DNA from: Acrocarpospora phusangensis
GTDB lineage: Bacteria; Actinomycetota; Actinomycetes; Streptosporangiales; Streptosporangiaceae
DNA length: 64,000 nt
Reading direction: 5' to 3'
Assembly (NCBI RefSeq): GCF_016862995.1
Contig: NZ_BOOA01000005.1
Span: forward strand, 62,001 to 126,000
Part shown: in pieces, positions 24,559-32,987 of the stretch
Layout: the number at the start of each line of letters is the position of its first letter
How positions within the stretch are numbered: position 1 is the first letter of the stretch
The notes under the pieces: model-generated
The model's input: only the letters and a program-made list of their open reading frames with translations
What the model was told of the DNA's origin: nothing
Databases searched by the model: none
Position numbers and translations under genes: made by a program

Positions 24559-25275
24559 CTAGTCGGACGGGTCGACGATGACCGCCTCCATGGCGTAGGC
24601 GGGCTTGCCGCCGCGCTGGATGATCGGGATGAACACCGGCCGGCTGGTGTCGGCGCCGTCCGGCCGGGTGAGGGTGATCGTCTGGGGGGTGTTCCAGAGC
24701 ACCGGGTGGTTCGTGAAGGTGAGCGTGCGCGGCGTGAGGACGACCTCGGGATCGGTGTCGCCGCCGCCCACCTCGACGGTGATGGCCGAGACGGGCCGCT
24801 GGGTGAGCCTGACGTTGAAGGACATCGTGCCGCCTTCGGGGAGCCGCCCCCGGGACATGCTCGCCAGCAGGTACGGCTGGGGCGTGTACGTGACCGGCTG
24901 GCCGTTGAAGACGATCACGCCTGGGGGCACGTTGATCAGGCCCGGGTCGTCGACCTGGACGGCGACGCCGAGCGTGGCGCCCGCGGGGACCGCGCCGTTG
25001 AACGGCCGGTTCGACAGCACCACGTGCCGGCCGGTCTGGGTGTAGTCGGCGTGGAAGGCGGCGGCGACCTCCTGCCCTTCGGCGAGGTCGAACTCGATCG
25101 TCCAGCCGCTCACGGCTTCGCCGGGGGTGACCGCGAGCTGCGCCTGGAAGCCCTCCCCCCAGCTGGTGGTCAGGCCGTACGCGGCGGTGGTCGCGGCGGC
25201 GTCGGCCGGGCCGGGCACCGTGAGCATCACGCTCGCGCCCAGGATCGTCGCGACCAGCGTCCTTCTGATCTTCAT
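24559..25275 (-). CDS. Secreted protein with N-terminal CBM2-like cellulose-binding domain
   Basis: The 238-residue precursor has a signal peptide (MKIRRTLVATILGASVMLTV) and then a carbohydrate-binding module 2-like region: YGLTTSWGEGFQAQLAVT, SGWTIEFDLAEGQ, TGRHVVLSNRPFNGAVPAGA. The usual binding Trp at NxPWNG is Phe here, so binding may differ. The C-terminal 120 residues form a beta-rich region with VTYTPQPY and LTFTNHPVLWNTPQTITLTR, not recognised. No enzyme domain is present. With the adjacent lectin gene it forms a two-gene secreted carbohydrate-binding unit. GGGGAG precedes the ATG at 25275. Confidence 0.72.
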   Translation of the reverse strand: MKIRRTLVATILGASVMLTVPGPADAAATTAAYGLTTSWGEGFQAQLAVTPGEAVSGWTIEFDLAEGQEVAAAFHADYTQTGRHVVLSNRPFNGAVPAGATLGVAVQVDDPGLINVPPGVIVFNGQPVTYTPQPYLLASMSRGRLPEGGTMSFNVRLTQRPVSAITVEVGGGDTDPEVVLTPRTLTFTNHPVLWNTPQTITLTRPDGADTSRPVFIPIIQRGGKPAYAMEAVIVDPSD

Positions 25276-25394
25276 CGAGGGGGCTCCCCGGGAAGTGGCC
25301 TGCCGGAAGCATGCCATCGGTGCTCACCCGGGGACAGAGCGTCGCCGTCAGGGCGGACACGACCTGGAACGGCCGCGCGGCCCGCGTGAAAGGT

Positions 25395-25784
25395 TCACCC
25401 GGCCTCCGCCGGCGTGTCGGCCAGAGTGTCCTCCCAGGCGTGCAGATAGGTCTTGATCGCCTGCCGGTTGCGCTGGAGCACCTCGATGCGTCGTTCGATG
25501 CTGCTGAGCTGACGCCGCAGTCCGTCCAGATCCTTCGCCACCGGGCACTGCTTGGGCGTGCCCTCCTTCGCGGCCTCGAGGCAGGGCAGGACCTCGCGGA
25601 TCATCTCCGTCGTCAGGCCGGCTTCGAGGAGTTCGCGAATCTGCAGCACACGGTCGATGGCGGGTTCGCCGTAGGTGCGGTATCCGTTGGCGCTCCGGAA
25701 CGGGTGCAGGATGCCGACCTCTTCGTAGTAGCGGAGCAGGCGCGGCGCGACACCGGTCTTCTCGGCCAGGTCCCCGATCTTCAC
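25395..25784 (-). CDS. MerR family transcriptional regulator
   Basis: A 129-residue MerR protein: HTH KIGDLAEKTGVAPRLLRYYEEVGIL, wing GYRTYGEPAIDRVLQIRELLEAGLT, then a coiled dimer helix. Two cysteines (LPCLEAA and KQCPVA) lie before the coiled region; this C-x..P.. spacing is common in redox or drug-responsive MerR proteins. The GTG at 25784 has GGAGG five bases upstream and is preferred to a longer frame of unrelated composition. The target is not obvious; the NAD-binding epimerase gene upstream on the same strand is a candidate. The 200 bp between them show no gene. Confidence 0.85.
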   Translation of the reverse strand: MKIGDLAEKTGVAPRLLRYYEEVGILHPFRSANGYRTYGEPAIDRVLQIRELLEAGLTTEMIREVLPCLEAAKEGTPKQCPVAKDLDGLRRQLSSIERRIEVLQRNRQAIKTYLHAWEDTLADTPAEAG

Positions 25785-25984
25785 ATGACCCTCCTCAACT
25801 GGGCAGACGTGCGGCCGGCACGCATTCGCCGCCGACCGCTCGACCTTCACATTAATGGAAACGTTTAGCTTCTTCACGTCCAAGTCCTGCCGGCGAACGT
25901 GAGATCAAGAGATGACGGGTTCCAGAACGAAAGCGTGGACCGCGGACCGGATGGCCGGGCTGACCGGGATCCGCTGGCCCGAGG

Positions 25985-26566
25985 TCAGTCGGTGATGACG
26001 ACGACGCCCGACGGCTCGTCCAGGAGCTCCACCGTGCGTGCGGCGGCACGGTCGATCTGGACGCGGGGCTCGGACGGGATCCGGTCCTCGTAGAAGGTGC
26101 CGGGCCCGTAGAACTGCCCGTAGCTCAGCACGACGCCGCCCTCCGCGAGGACGGAGCGTTCCAGCTCGGCGACGGCCGCCGCGCCGGTCCCCGTGGGCAG
26201 CTGCCAGGCGACCGTCTGGGCCAGGATCTTCGGCGATCCGCTCCGCCGGGCCGCGTCGATCAGATTCCGGTTGCCCTCGGTCCGGATGCGGGCGTTCGAC
26301 TCCGTGTACTCACCGAGCTCCGCCGCGTCGTCGGGCAGGTCGGTCAGCTCGTTCAGGATGACGTCCGGCCGGAAGTCGCACACTGCCCGGATCACGGCTT
26401 CCCGGTCGAAGACGTCACACAGGATCGGCTCGGCGCCGAGCCGGGCCAGCGACTCCGTCTTGCCGGGCGAGCGCGTCATGCCCCCGACGACGTGCCCCGC
26501 CCGGACCAGCAGGGGAATCAGCCGCTGTCCGATCACGCCGGACGCGCCGGCGAGGAATACCCTCAT
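25985..26566 (-). CDS. NAD(P)-binding epimerase/dehydratase-like protein (short)
   Basis: The 193-residue protein begins with MRVFLAGASGVIGQRLIPLL, a Rossmann motif GASGVIG at residues 7-13, followed by RSPGKTESLARLGAEPILCDVFD and ILNELTDLP as in NmrA/atypical SDR proteins. It is shorter than the 280-300 residues usual in the group: the frame ends in TVELLDEPSGVVVITD, so the distal lobe is reduced. It may be a small binder or reductase, or 3'-truncated. The ATG at 26566 begins exactly at the Rossmann fold. About 150 bp upstream hold no recognisable gene. Confidence 0.7.
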   Translation of the reverse strand: MRVFLAGASGVIGQRLIPLLVRAGHVVGGMTRSPGKTESLARLGAEPILCDVFDREAVIRAVCDFRPDVILNELTDLPDDAAELGEYTESNARIRTEGNRNLIDAARRSGSPKILAQTVAWQLPTGTGAAAVAELERSVLAEGGVVLSYGQFYGPGTFYEDRIPSEPRVQIDRAAARTVELLDEPSGVVVITD

Positions 26567-26717
26567 GATCACTCCAAGTCTCAGGTACGACGCGGCGGGA
26601 CTCGCTCGCCAGTGCGGCCGACACGCTGCGAGGACAGCGAGCTGAGCAGGATCTTGAGTGATCCGCAACCCACCGAGATGATACGGCCGGCCGCTCGGAT
26701 CACCCGAGAGGCGGCCG

Positions 26718-27380
26718 TCACGCCGGAGGACGTGCTCGCGGCCCCTCGCCGGCCGGGCGCGGCCGGCGTTCGAAGAGGGCGATCGCGAAGGGGCGGCGCT
26801 CGTCCATCAGCACGTGCTCGCTCTCGGACGTCAGCAGGGAGTCGGCGGCGAAATGACGGTGCAGGCGGCCTGATTCCGGCCACGGGTGGGCGACCGCGAG
26901 CAGGCCGCCCGGCGTGAGCAGGCCGCGGATGCGGCTCGACACCTCCCGCAGCTGGGCCGAGTCGCCCAGGTAGTAGAGCATCTCGGTGCAGATCACGAGA
27001 TCGAACGAGCCGCTGGGAAGCTGGCGGCGGATGTCCAACCGGGCGAACCGGGCCGGGGACGCCTTGCGGGCCGAGGCCGCGCGGATGGCGTGGGCGGAGA
27101 TGTCCACGCCGGTCGTCTCGGCACGGGGAAAGCTGGTGGCCACCAGGTCGGTGAACGTCCCCTCGCTGCACCCCACGTCGAGGATTCGCCGGTAGTCCCG
27201 TTCCGGCAGTCGGCCGAGGGTCGCGACGTGCCGCTCCCGCTCGTACGGATCGGTGGTGTAACGCCAGGGGTCGGGGCGGCGGTGCCGCCAGTCGAAGTAT
27301 CCGCCCAGCATGCCCGGCAGCGGAACACGGGACATCAGACCGAAAAACGCGCGATGGAGGGTGTCGCCCGTCCTGCTCAT
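26718..27380 (-). CDS. NodS-like SAM-dependent methyltransferase
   Basis: A 220-residue methyltransferase. Motif I is ILDVGCSEGTFTDL (about 67-80), then TTGVDISAHAI, FDLVICTEMLYYL and LLTPGGLLAVAHPWPE, as in NodS-family N-methyltransferases. A leading WRYTTDPYERERH stretch is also family-like. Its ATG overlaps the stop of the LysR gene on the same strand (27377-27380), so the regulator and methyltransferase form a unit. Substrate is unknown. About 150 bp downstream before the epimerase-like gene are empty. Confidence 0.82.
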   Translation of the reverse strand: MSRTGDTLHRAFFGLMSRVPLPGMLGGYFDWRHRRPDPWRYTTDPYERERHVATLGRLPERDYRRILDVGCSEGTFTDLVATSFPRAETTGVDISAHAIRAASARKASPARFARLDIRRQLPSGSFDLVICTEMLYYLGDSAQLREVSSRIRGLLTPGGLLAVAHPWPESGRLHRHFAADSLLTSESEHVLMDERRPFAIALFERRPRPAGEGPRARPPA

Positions 27381-28312
27381 CCGACTCCTTGGCTACAGGA
27401 TGGTCTGAAGGGGTCGCCGGAGGGCAGCCAGGCCGTGGCGGAATTCAGGCCGAGGTCGCCGACGTCGCGGGTGAGGGCTTCGACGGTGGCGCGGACGGCC
27501 TCGCAGGTTTCGTCGTGGCGGGAGACGAGAGCCCAGGTCCAGTACGGGGCCCGGTCGGACACCGGGCGCTGGCGGAGGTCGGGGGGCACCGGGGTGGTGA
27601 GGCCCTTGGGGGAGTTGATCACGGGGCGGCGGAGGCGGCGCACGTGGTCGAAGAAGGCGCGGCCGGTGATGCCGCCGTCGTCGATGCGTACGGCGCGGGC
27701 GCCGGTGTCGCGGGCGTACGACTCGGCGTAACAGTTCCACGAGTGCCAGCTGGCGGTGTCGGAGTCGACCAGGATGACGGTCTCCCCGGCCCGTACGGCG
27801 GAGGTGTCGGCGCCCGTGGAGACGGTGCAGAGCTGCTGCGCGCCGAGCAGGCGGGCGTCGAGGCCCCGGCTTTTCAGATCGCCGGCCTGCACCCAGCAGA
27901 CGGCCAGGTCGAGGCTGCCGTCGGCGACCCGGGCGGCCTGGTTGTGCGACGGCATCACCCACTCGTCGACGTGGACCTGCGCGACCCCGGACACGCGGGC
28001 GTCCAGGTCGGGCGGCAGCCAATGCACGTAGCCGAGCCGGACCGGCTCCGCGGCGGACAGGCCGGCCGCGGACCTGCGCAGCTCCTCGGCCTGCGCCAGC
28101 AGCGCCCGGGCCGGGTCGAGCAGGGCCCGCCCGGAGGGGGTCAGCGCCACCGAGCGGCGGTCCCGATCGAACAGACGCACGCCAAGCGTGCGTTCCAGCG
28201 CCTTGATCTGCTGGGAGAGCGAGGGGCCCGCGATGCGCAGTCGAGCCGCGGCGCGACCGAAGTGCAGCTCCTCGGCCACCGCCACGAAATAACGCAGCTG
28301 GCGCAGCTCCAC
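27377..28312 (-). CDS. LysR family transcriptional regulator
   Basis: A 311-residue LysR protein. The N-terminal HTH is ELRQLRYFVAVAEELHFGRAA ... LSQQIKALERTLGVRLFDR; the effector part (about 90-300) has YVHWLPPDLDARV and DTASWHSW. The GTG at 28312 is chosen because homology begins there (VELRQLRYF); GGGAGG abuts it, which is too close for ordinary initiation, so the mRNA may be leaderless. It is divergent from the kinase-like gene at 28368 and overlaps the downstream methyltransferase, a likely target together with itself. Confidence 0.85.
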   Translation of the reverse strand: MELRQLRYFVAVAEELHFGRAAARLRIAGPSLSQQIKALERTLGVRLFDRDRRSVALTPSGRALLDPARALLAQAEELRRSAAGLSAAEPVRLGYVHWLPPDLDARVSGVAQVHVDEWVMPSHNQAARVADGSLDLAVCWVQAGDLKSRGLDARLLGAQQLCTVSTGADTSAVRAGETVILVDSDTASWHSWNCYAESYARDTGARAVRIDDGGITGRAFFDHVRRLRRPVINSPKGLTTPVPPDLRQRPVSDRAPYWTWALVSRHDETCEAVRATVEALTRDVGDLGLNSATAWLPSGDPFRPSCSQGVG

Positions 28313-28367
28313 CCTCCCAGCGTAGCCCTGTGGGAGCCTGCGCCTACCAGCAGGGAGGTAACCGGTC

Positions 28368-29174
28368 GTGGCGGGACGGAGCCGCGCTGACGCACGATGG
28401 GTCCATGAGAACGCGACCCACTCTCCGTACGGGATCGGCACGTCATCGGGCCTCTCCGATCGCATGACGGTGGATCCTGCTCGTCCGGACCGGTCCGCCG
28501 AGAGGGATCTGGCCGAACGCCGGTTCGCCGCCGCCGCGGCCCACGAACTGCGTACGCCCCTCGCCGGGCTCAGGGCCGAACTGGAGGAGGCCCGGATGCA
28601 CCCGGGGGAGACGGACCTGCCGCTGCTCCTGGACGCGGCGCTCCGCAACGTCGCCCGTCTCGAAGCCCTCGCCGCCGACCTGCTCCTGCTCACCGAGCTC
28701 ACCGAACGCACCTGCGTACGGCACCGCCCGGTCGACCTGGCCGCGGTGGCCCGCGCGCACACCGACGGCGAACCGGGGCCGGGCCCGGACATCCGGCTGA
28801 GCGCCGGGGCCCCGATCGTGGTGCACGCGGTGCCCACGCTCCTGGACCGGCTGGTGGCCAACCTGCTGGACAACGCCCGCCGGTACGCCCTGCGGTCGAT
28901 CCAGGTCGAGGTCGTCAGGAACGGAACCACGGCCGAACTGATCGTCACCGACGACGGGCCCGGCATTCCCGCCCTGGACCGTGAACGGATCTTCGAGCGC
29001 TTCTTCCGGCTCGACGACGCCCGCTGCCGCCGCCGCGGCGGCACCGGCCTCGGCCTGTCCGTCGCCCGCGACATCGCCCACGCGCACAACGGCACCCTGC
29101 ACGTGGAGGACACGGCGTCCGGCGCGGGAGCGCGTTTCGTGCTCCGCCTGCCCGCCGCCGCTCCCCGGTCATAA
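28368..29174 (+). CDS. Orphan soluble histidine kinase-like protein (no sensor domain)
   Basis: The 268-residue product has a HisKA segment with AAHELRTPLAGL (phosphoacceptor His) and a HATPase_c domain with LVANLLDNARRYA (N box), VTDDGPGIP (G1) and GGTGLGLSVARDIAHAHNG (G2). No membrane segment, HAMP or PAS domain precedes it and no response regulator is adjacent. It looks like the C-terminal half of an OmpR-type sensor. The GTG at 28368 has GGGAGG nine bases upstream; ATG at 28464 is an alternative. It could be functional with an unlinked partner, or a decaying remnant. Confidence 0.75.
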   Translation: MAGRSRADARWVHENATHSPYGIGTSSGLSDRMTVDPARPDRSAERDLAERRFAAAAAHELRTPLAGLRAELEEARMHPGETDLPLLLDAALRNVARLEALAADLLLLTELTERTCVRHRPVDLAAVARAHTDGEPGPGPDIRLSAGAPIVVHAVPTLLDRLVANLLDNARRYALRSIQVEVVRNGTTAELIVTDDGPGIPALDRERIFERFFRLDDARCRRRGGTGLGLSVARDIAHAHNGTLHVEDTASGAGARFVLRLPAAAPRS

Positions 29175-29326
29175 GCCGCGCGAGGACCACGCGGGCAAAC
29201 CCTGCGGCAACTCACATCAAAGCCACGCTGGCCGCGCCCTGACCGCCGCGCCGATGACCAGAAAGTAAGTGGCGAGCGTTCGCTTGCCGCCGTACGTCCC
29301 GAACAGCAAGGAAAGAGAAATAATCC

Positions 29327-30034
29327 ATGAGTAACCCGAAAGTCGCCGTGATCACGGGCGCCTCCCAGGGCATCGGCGCGGGGCTGGTGACGGCTTACCG
29401 CGAGCTCGGCTACGCGGTCGTCGGGACCGCCCGGTCGATCGCCCCTTCCGACGACCCCATGGTGCGGACGATCGCGGGCGACATCGCCGCCCCCGGCGTC
29501 GGCGCGCGGGTCATCGCCGAGGCGATGGAGGCGTTCGGCCGCGTCGACACGTTGATCAACAACGCCGGCGTCTTCGTGGCCAAGCCGTTCACCGAGTACA
29601 CCGTCGCGGACTACGACCTGGTGACGGGGGTCAACCTGAACGGATTCTTCGAGATCTCGCAGCGCGCCGCCGAGATCATGCTCACCCAGGGCGGCGGGCA
29701 CATCGTCTCTGTCACGACAGCCCTGGTCGACCACGCCAACTCCAGCGTGCCGTCCGCGCTCGCGGCCCTGACCAAGGGCGGCCTCAACGCGGCCACCAAG
29801 TCCCTGGCCATCGAGTACGCCTCCCGCGGCATCCGGGTCAACGCCGTCGCGCCCGGCATCATCCGCACCCCGATGCACGCCCCGGAGACCCACGAGTTCC
29901 TCGCCGGCCTGCACCCCGTCGGCCGCCTGGGCGAGATCTCCGACATCGTCGGCGCGATCGTCTACCTGGAGACGGCCCCGTTCGTCACCGGCGAGATCCT
30001 GCACGTCGACGGCGGCCAGTCCGCGGGCCACTGA
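29327..30034 (+). CDS. SDR family oxidoreductase
   Basis: A 235-residue SDR: TGASQGIGAG at about 10-19, NNAGVF, and VDGGQSAGH at the end. The usual active-site YxxxK is altered: the segment after VTTALVDHANSSVPS reads ALAALTKGGLNAATK, so the catalytic Tyr is replaced and only the Lys remains. That makes classical dehydrogenase activity doubtful unless another residue serves. GGAAAGAG lies before the ATG. The MFS-like and NTF2-like genes follow closely on the same strand, suggesting one transcript. Confidence 0.8.
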   Translation: MSNPKVAVITGASQGIGAGLVTAYRELGYAVVGTARSIAPSDDPMVRTIAGDIAAPGVGARVIAEAMEAFGRVDTLINNAGVFVAKPFTEYTVADYDLVTGVNLNGFFEISQRAAEIMLTQGGGHIVSVTTALVDHANSSVPSALAALTKGGLNAATKSLAIEYASRGIRVNAVAPGIIRTPMHAPETHEFLAGLHPVGRLGEISDIVGAIVYLETAPFVTGEILHVDGGQSAGH

Positions 30035-30038
30035 GCCC

Positions 30039-30734
30039 ATGGTGAGCTCCGTACGGGCACGCGACGCGCACCGGGGCGGGCGGGTCCGGGGTGACCGGCC
30101 CTGGCGGATCGTGGGACAGGGCGCGGCGGCCCTCGCCGCCGGCATGTTCGTCGCGCTGCTGGTCTCTTACACCCTCGAAGGCGCCGGATACATCATCGCC
30201 GGCACGTTCCTGGTCGCCGCGGTCGGTCAGAGCACGCCCGGCTGGGCCGGCAGCGGCGCCTGGATCCTGGCGGGGCTCGCCGCTCTGCCTTCGACCGCCC
30301 TGTGGGCCCGGCTCAGCCGCACCCGGTCCCGGCCGGCTCTGCTGCGAGCCGCGCTCGCCGTGCAGGCCGTCGGCATCGCGCTGCCGGCCCTGACCGGCGG
30401 GGTCTGGGCCGCCCTGGTCTCGGCCGCCCTCTTCGGCGCGACGTTCCTCGGCGTCGCCACCCTCACCCTGGGCATCGGTGCCGGCCTCCGCGTCCCGCGT
30501 TCGGTGGCGATCCTCACCACCGGCTACAGCGCCGGCCAGATCATCGGCCCGGTCATCGTGACCCCGCTCCTGCCCCACGGGTACGCTCCGGCGCTGCTCG
30601 TCGGTGCCGCCTTGGTCGTCCTGGCAGCCGCCGTGGCTTCCACCACAAACGAGAGAAACACCAATGACCAGCACAGAAACCCATATTCTCCGGACCGTTC
30701 TGAACCGGTGGAAAGCTGGGGTGGGCGCCCATGA
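30039..30734 (+). CDS. YbfB/YjiJ-type MFS transporter, C-terminal half only
   Basis: The 231-residue product has about six hydrophobic segments. LVSYTLEGAGYIIAGTFLVAA, AWILAGLAALPSTALWARLS, FLGVATLTLGIG and GYSAGQIIGPVIVTPLLP match the second half of YbfB/YjiJ-like major facilitator proteins, which are about 390 residues with twelve segments. The first half is absent, replaced by a short basic leader, and the preceding gene ends 4 bp before. It is probably a non-functional remnant, though a half-size dimeric carrier cannot be excluded. Its 3' end overlaps the NTF2-like gene by 71 nt in another frame. Confidence 0.65.
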   Translation: MVSSVRARDAHRGGRVRGDRPWRIVGQGAAALAAGMFVALLVSYTLEGAGYIIAGTFLVAAVGQSTPGWAGSGAWILAGLAALPSTALWARLSRTRSRPALLRAALAVQAVGIALPALTGGVWAALVSAALFGATFLGVATLTLGIGAGLRVPRSVAILTTGYSAGQIIGPVIVTPLLPHGYAPALLVGAALVVLAAAVASTTNERNTNDQHRNPYSPDRSEPVESWGGRP

Positions 30735-31029
30735 GCCGGACCGGGTCGCGTCGTACTTCACGGACGACGCGATCTTCCAGGGCCTGCACCCGTACGGCGT
30801 CGGCCCCGGCGGCGTCGCCGAGTACTACGCGGCGCAGCCGATCGGCCTGACCGCCGCCTACACGATCCTGGAAACCAGGAGACTGGCCGGCGACCTCGTC
30901 CTCGGCTACTCGCGGGTGGAGTTCACCTTCCCCGACCGGCCGGGCGTCACCGTCTACCTCTGCGTCATCCTGCGGCGGACCGGCGAGGACTGGCTGATCG
31001 CCCACTACCAGGTGTCGCGGCTCACCTGA
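30664..31029 (+). CDS. NTF2-like / SnoaL-like small protein
   Basis: A 121-residue single-domain protein of the nuclear transport factor 2 fold: RTVLNRWKAGVGAHEPDRVASYFTDDAIFQGLHPYGVGPGGVAEYY and a C-terminal VTVYLCVILRRTGEDWLIAHYQVSRL strand pair. Members are polyketide cyclases, isomerases, or binding proteins (SgcJ/EcaC group). The ATG at 30664 is inside the preceding MFS-like frame and follows GAGAGAAAC. It probably shares a transcript with the SDR, but the substrate is unknown. Confidence 0.75.
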   Translation: MTSTETHILRTVLNRWKAGVGAHEPDRVASYFTDDAIFQGLHPYGVGPGGVAEYYAAQPIGLTAAYTILETRRLAGDLVLGYSRVEFTFPDRPGVTVYLCVILRRTGEDWLIAHYQVSRLT

Positions 31030-31043
31030 GCCCCGGCCGCCGG

Positions 31044-31688
31044 TCAGGGTTCCTCCATGACCTCCGCTTTCAGCCGGGCGTACTCCTCCTGGCTGATCTC
31101 GCCGGAGGCGAGGGCGGCTTCCAGCCGGGCCAGGAACTCGCCGAGCGGATCGATCGCCGGGGGGAGGCCCAGGCGTTCCGCGACCGCCTGCACGTCGAGG
31201 ACGATCGGGTCGCCGCGCGAGCCCGGGTCGCGGGCGACCGTCACGGTGGCGCCCTCGGGCAGCCGGGTCAGGGTGTGGTGGCGGAACTCCAGGCCCGGCA
31301 CGGCGGGCACCTGGATGACGAGCCGGTGCACCGGCCGGCCGTTCTGGTACGTCGAGGTGACCTGGACGGAGGTCACGACACCCTGCTCCCGGACGCCGTG
31401 CTCCCGCAGGCGCCGTTCCCGGCGGTCCCGCAGGAGCAGGCGCACGACCAGCCACAATCCGGCGACCAGCGCGACGAGCCCGAGGGTCAGGAACAGGATC
31501 GCGGCGACCCTGTCGGCGGGCTCGCCGTCCGGGCAGACGTGCGGGCCCTCGTCGGTCCCGCAGTCGAACGTCCCGTCCGGGTTGTCGGGGACCAGCCAGA
31601 GGTAGGCGAAGAAGACGCCGAGCGGGAGGATCCACACCGCTTGCACGAGCACGCCGAGCGCGATCGAGAGACGCTCTTTCCTGGGCAT
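31044..31688 (-). CDS. Membrane protein with C-terminal SHOCT motif
   Basis: A 214-residue protein with two membrane segments (about 9-32 and 63-86) enclosing a short outer loop with two cysteines (FDCGTDEGPHVCPDG), a DUF3592-like soluble beta region (GVVTSVQVTSTYQNGRPVHRLVIQV), and a C-terminal SHOCT helix pair (DPLGEFLARLEAALASGEISQEEYARLKAEV). SHOCT segments are short oligomerisation motifs on many actinobacterial membrane proteins; the role here is not known. It is convergent with the NTF2-like gene and transcribed alone. Confidence 0.8.
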   Translation of the reverse strand: MPRKERLSIALGVLVQAVWILPLGVFFAYLWLVPDNPDGTFDCGTDEGPHVCPDGEPADRVAAILFLTLGLVALVAGLWLVVRLLLRDRRERRLREHGVREQGVVTSVQVTSTYQNGRPVHRLVIQVPAVPGLEFRHHTLTRLPEGATVTVARDPGSRGDPIVLDVQAVAERLGLPPAIDPLGEFLARLEAALASGEISQEEYARLKAEVMEEP

Positions 31689-31741
31689 GCGCGAAGGCTA
31701 ACCAGCGGGCTCCCGAAACCGGTACCGGGTTTCCGCCCTGC

Positions 31742-32950
31742 CTAAGAGCCGGTCAGATCTCCCAGGGCGTTGAGCAGGCGGTCCACGTCCGACCGGTCGT
31801 TGTAGTGCACCAACCCGGCCCGTACGGCGGATCCGCTGTCGCGGATCCCGAACGCGCCCGTCAGCTCCCAGGCGTAGCAGTGCCCGTCCCACACGTTGAC
31901 CTTGCGGGCGGCCAGGTGCTCGGCCACCTGGCGGGGCTTGTGCCCGGCGACGTCGAAGAACGCGGTCGCCGTACGGCGGCGGGGCGAGCCGATCAGCCCG
32001 ACCCCGGGCAGGGAGGCCAGCCCGTCGAGCAGACGGGCGAACTCGGCCTGCTCGTGCGCTTCGACCGCCGTCATGGAGGCCAGCAGCCGCTCCCGCCGGG
32101 TGCCCGTCGCGTCCGGGTCCAGCCCGGCGAGATGGTCGACCGCGGCGGTCACCCCGGCCAGGTCGGCGAAGGGCAGGGTGCCCGTTTCGAACCGGTCCGG
32201 CACCTCCTCCGGGGACGAGGCGAGCTTGTCGGGGGAGAGTCGTTCGAGCAGGTCAGGGCGGGCGATGACGGTGCCGGTGTGCGGTCCCGACCACTTGTAG
32301 GAGCTGGTCGCGTAGAAGTCCGCGCCGAGGGCCGCCATGTCGATCGGGGTGTGCGGGGTCGCGTGCACGCCGTCCACGTAGGCCAGCGCTCCGACGGCGT
32401 GGGCCCGCGCGGTGATGCGCCGGACGTCGGGCATGGTGCCCAGGATGTTGCTGGCCGCGGTGACGGCGACGAGCCTCGTGCGGTCGGTCACCAGTTCGTC
32501 GTACTGCTCGGCGGGCAGTTCCCCGCTGGGCACGTCGACGGCCGCCCATCTGATCCGGGCTCCCGCCCTGGTGGCGGCCTGCACCCAGGGGCGTACGTTC
32601 GCGTCGTGGTCCAGCCGGGACACCACGATCTCGTCGTCGGGCCCCCAGTCCTTGGCCAGCGCGTACGCGAAACGGTAGGTCAACGTGGTCATGTTGGGGC
32701 CGAACACGACGCCGCCCGGGTCGCCGCCGACGAGGTCCGCGACGGCCTGCCGCGCCTGCGAGACGATCTCGTCGGAGCGTGCGCTGCCCGGGAAGGCGCC
32801 GTGGGTGTTGCCGATGCCCTCGGTGTAGGCGGCGGCGATGGCGTCGATGACGGGCTGGGGCACCTGGGTGCCCGCGGCCGCGTCCAACCAGGCAAATCCA
32901 TCAGAAAGGGCGGGGTAGAGCGCGCGGATCCGCGCGATGTCGAGGCTCAT
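31742..32950 (-). CDS. Cysteine desulfurase-like PLP enzyme (class V aminotransferase fold)
   Basis: A 402-residue PLP protein. FAWLDAAAGTQVPQPV opens the fold; the Schiff-base Lys lies in FYATSSYKWSGPHTG; ASNILGTMPDVRRI and AYVDGVHATPHTPID contain the Asp/His cofactor contacts. It resembles the cysteine desulfurase-like / isopenicillin N epimerase-like subgroup more than housekeeping SufS or IscS, and no iron-sulfur assembly genes adjoin. The catalytic mobile-loop Cys of true desulfurases is not evident. The divergent region at 32951-32987 leads straight into an SDR remnant. Confidence 0.82.
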   Translation of the reverse strand: MSLDIARIRALYPALSDGFAWLDAAAGTQVPQPVIDAIAAAYTEGIGNTHGAFPGSARSDEIVSQARQAVADLVGGDPGGVVFGPNMTTLTYRFAYALAKDWGPDDEIVVSRLDHDANVRPWVQAATRAGARIRWAAVDVPSGELPAEQYDELVTDRTRLVAVTAASNILGTMPDVRRITARAHAVGALAYVDGVHATPHTPIDMAALGADFYATSSYKWSGPHTGTVIARPDLLERLSPDKLASSPEEVPDRFETGTLPFADLAGVTAAVDHLAGLDPDATGTRRERLLASMTAVEAHEQAEFARLLDGLASLPGVGLIGSPRRRTATAFFDVAGHKPRQVAEHLAARKVNVWDGHCYAWELTGAFGIRDSGSAVRAGLVHYNDRSDVDRLLNALGDLTGS

Positions 32951-32987
32951 GGCACCTCAGTCTCGTGGGTCGCCCGATCGGAGGTAA

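Noticed and set aside
28313-30145. Upstream extension of the LysR frame over 1.8 kb.
   Set aside because: It runs antisense to the kinase-like and SDR genes; LysR homology starts exactly at the GTG at 28312.
31742-32950. The 31742 gene considered as housekeeping SufS.
   Set aside because: No suf or isc genes adjoin and the mobile-loop cysteine is not evident; it fits a cysteine desulfurase-like side branch.
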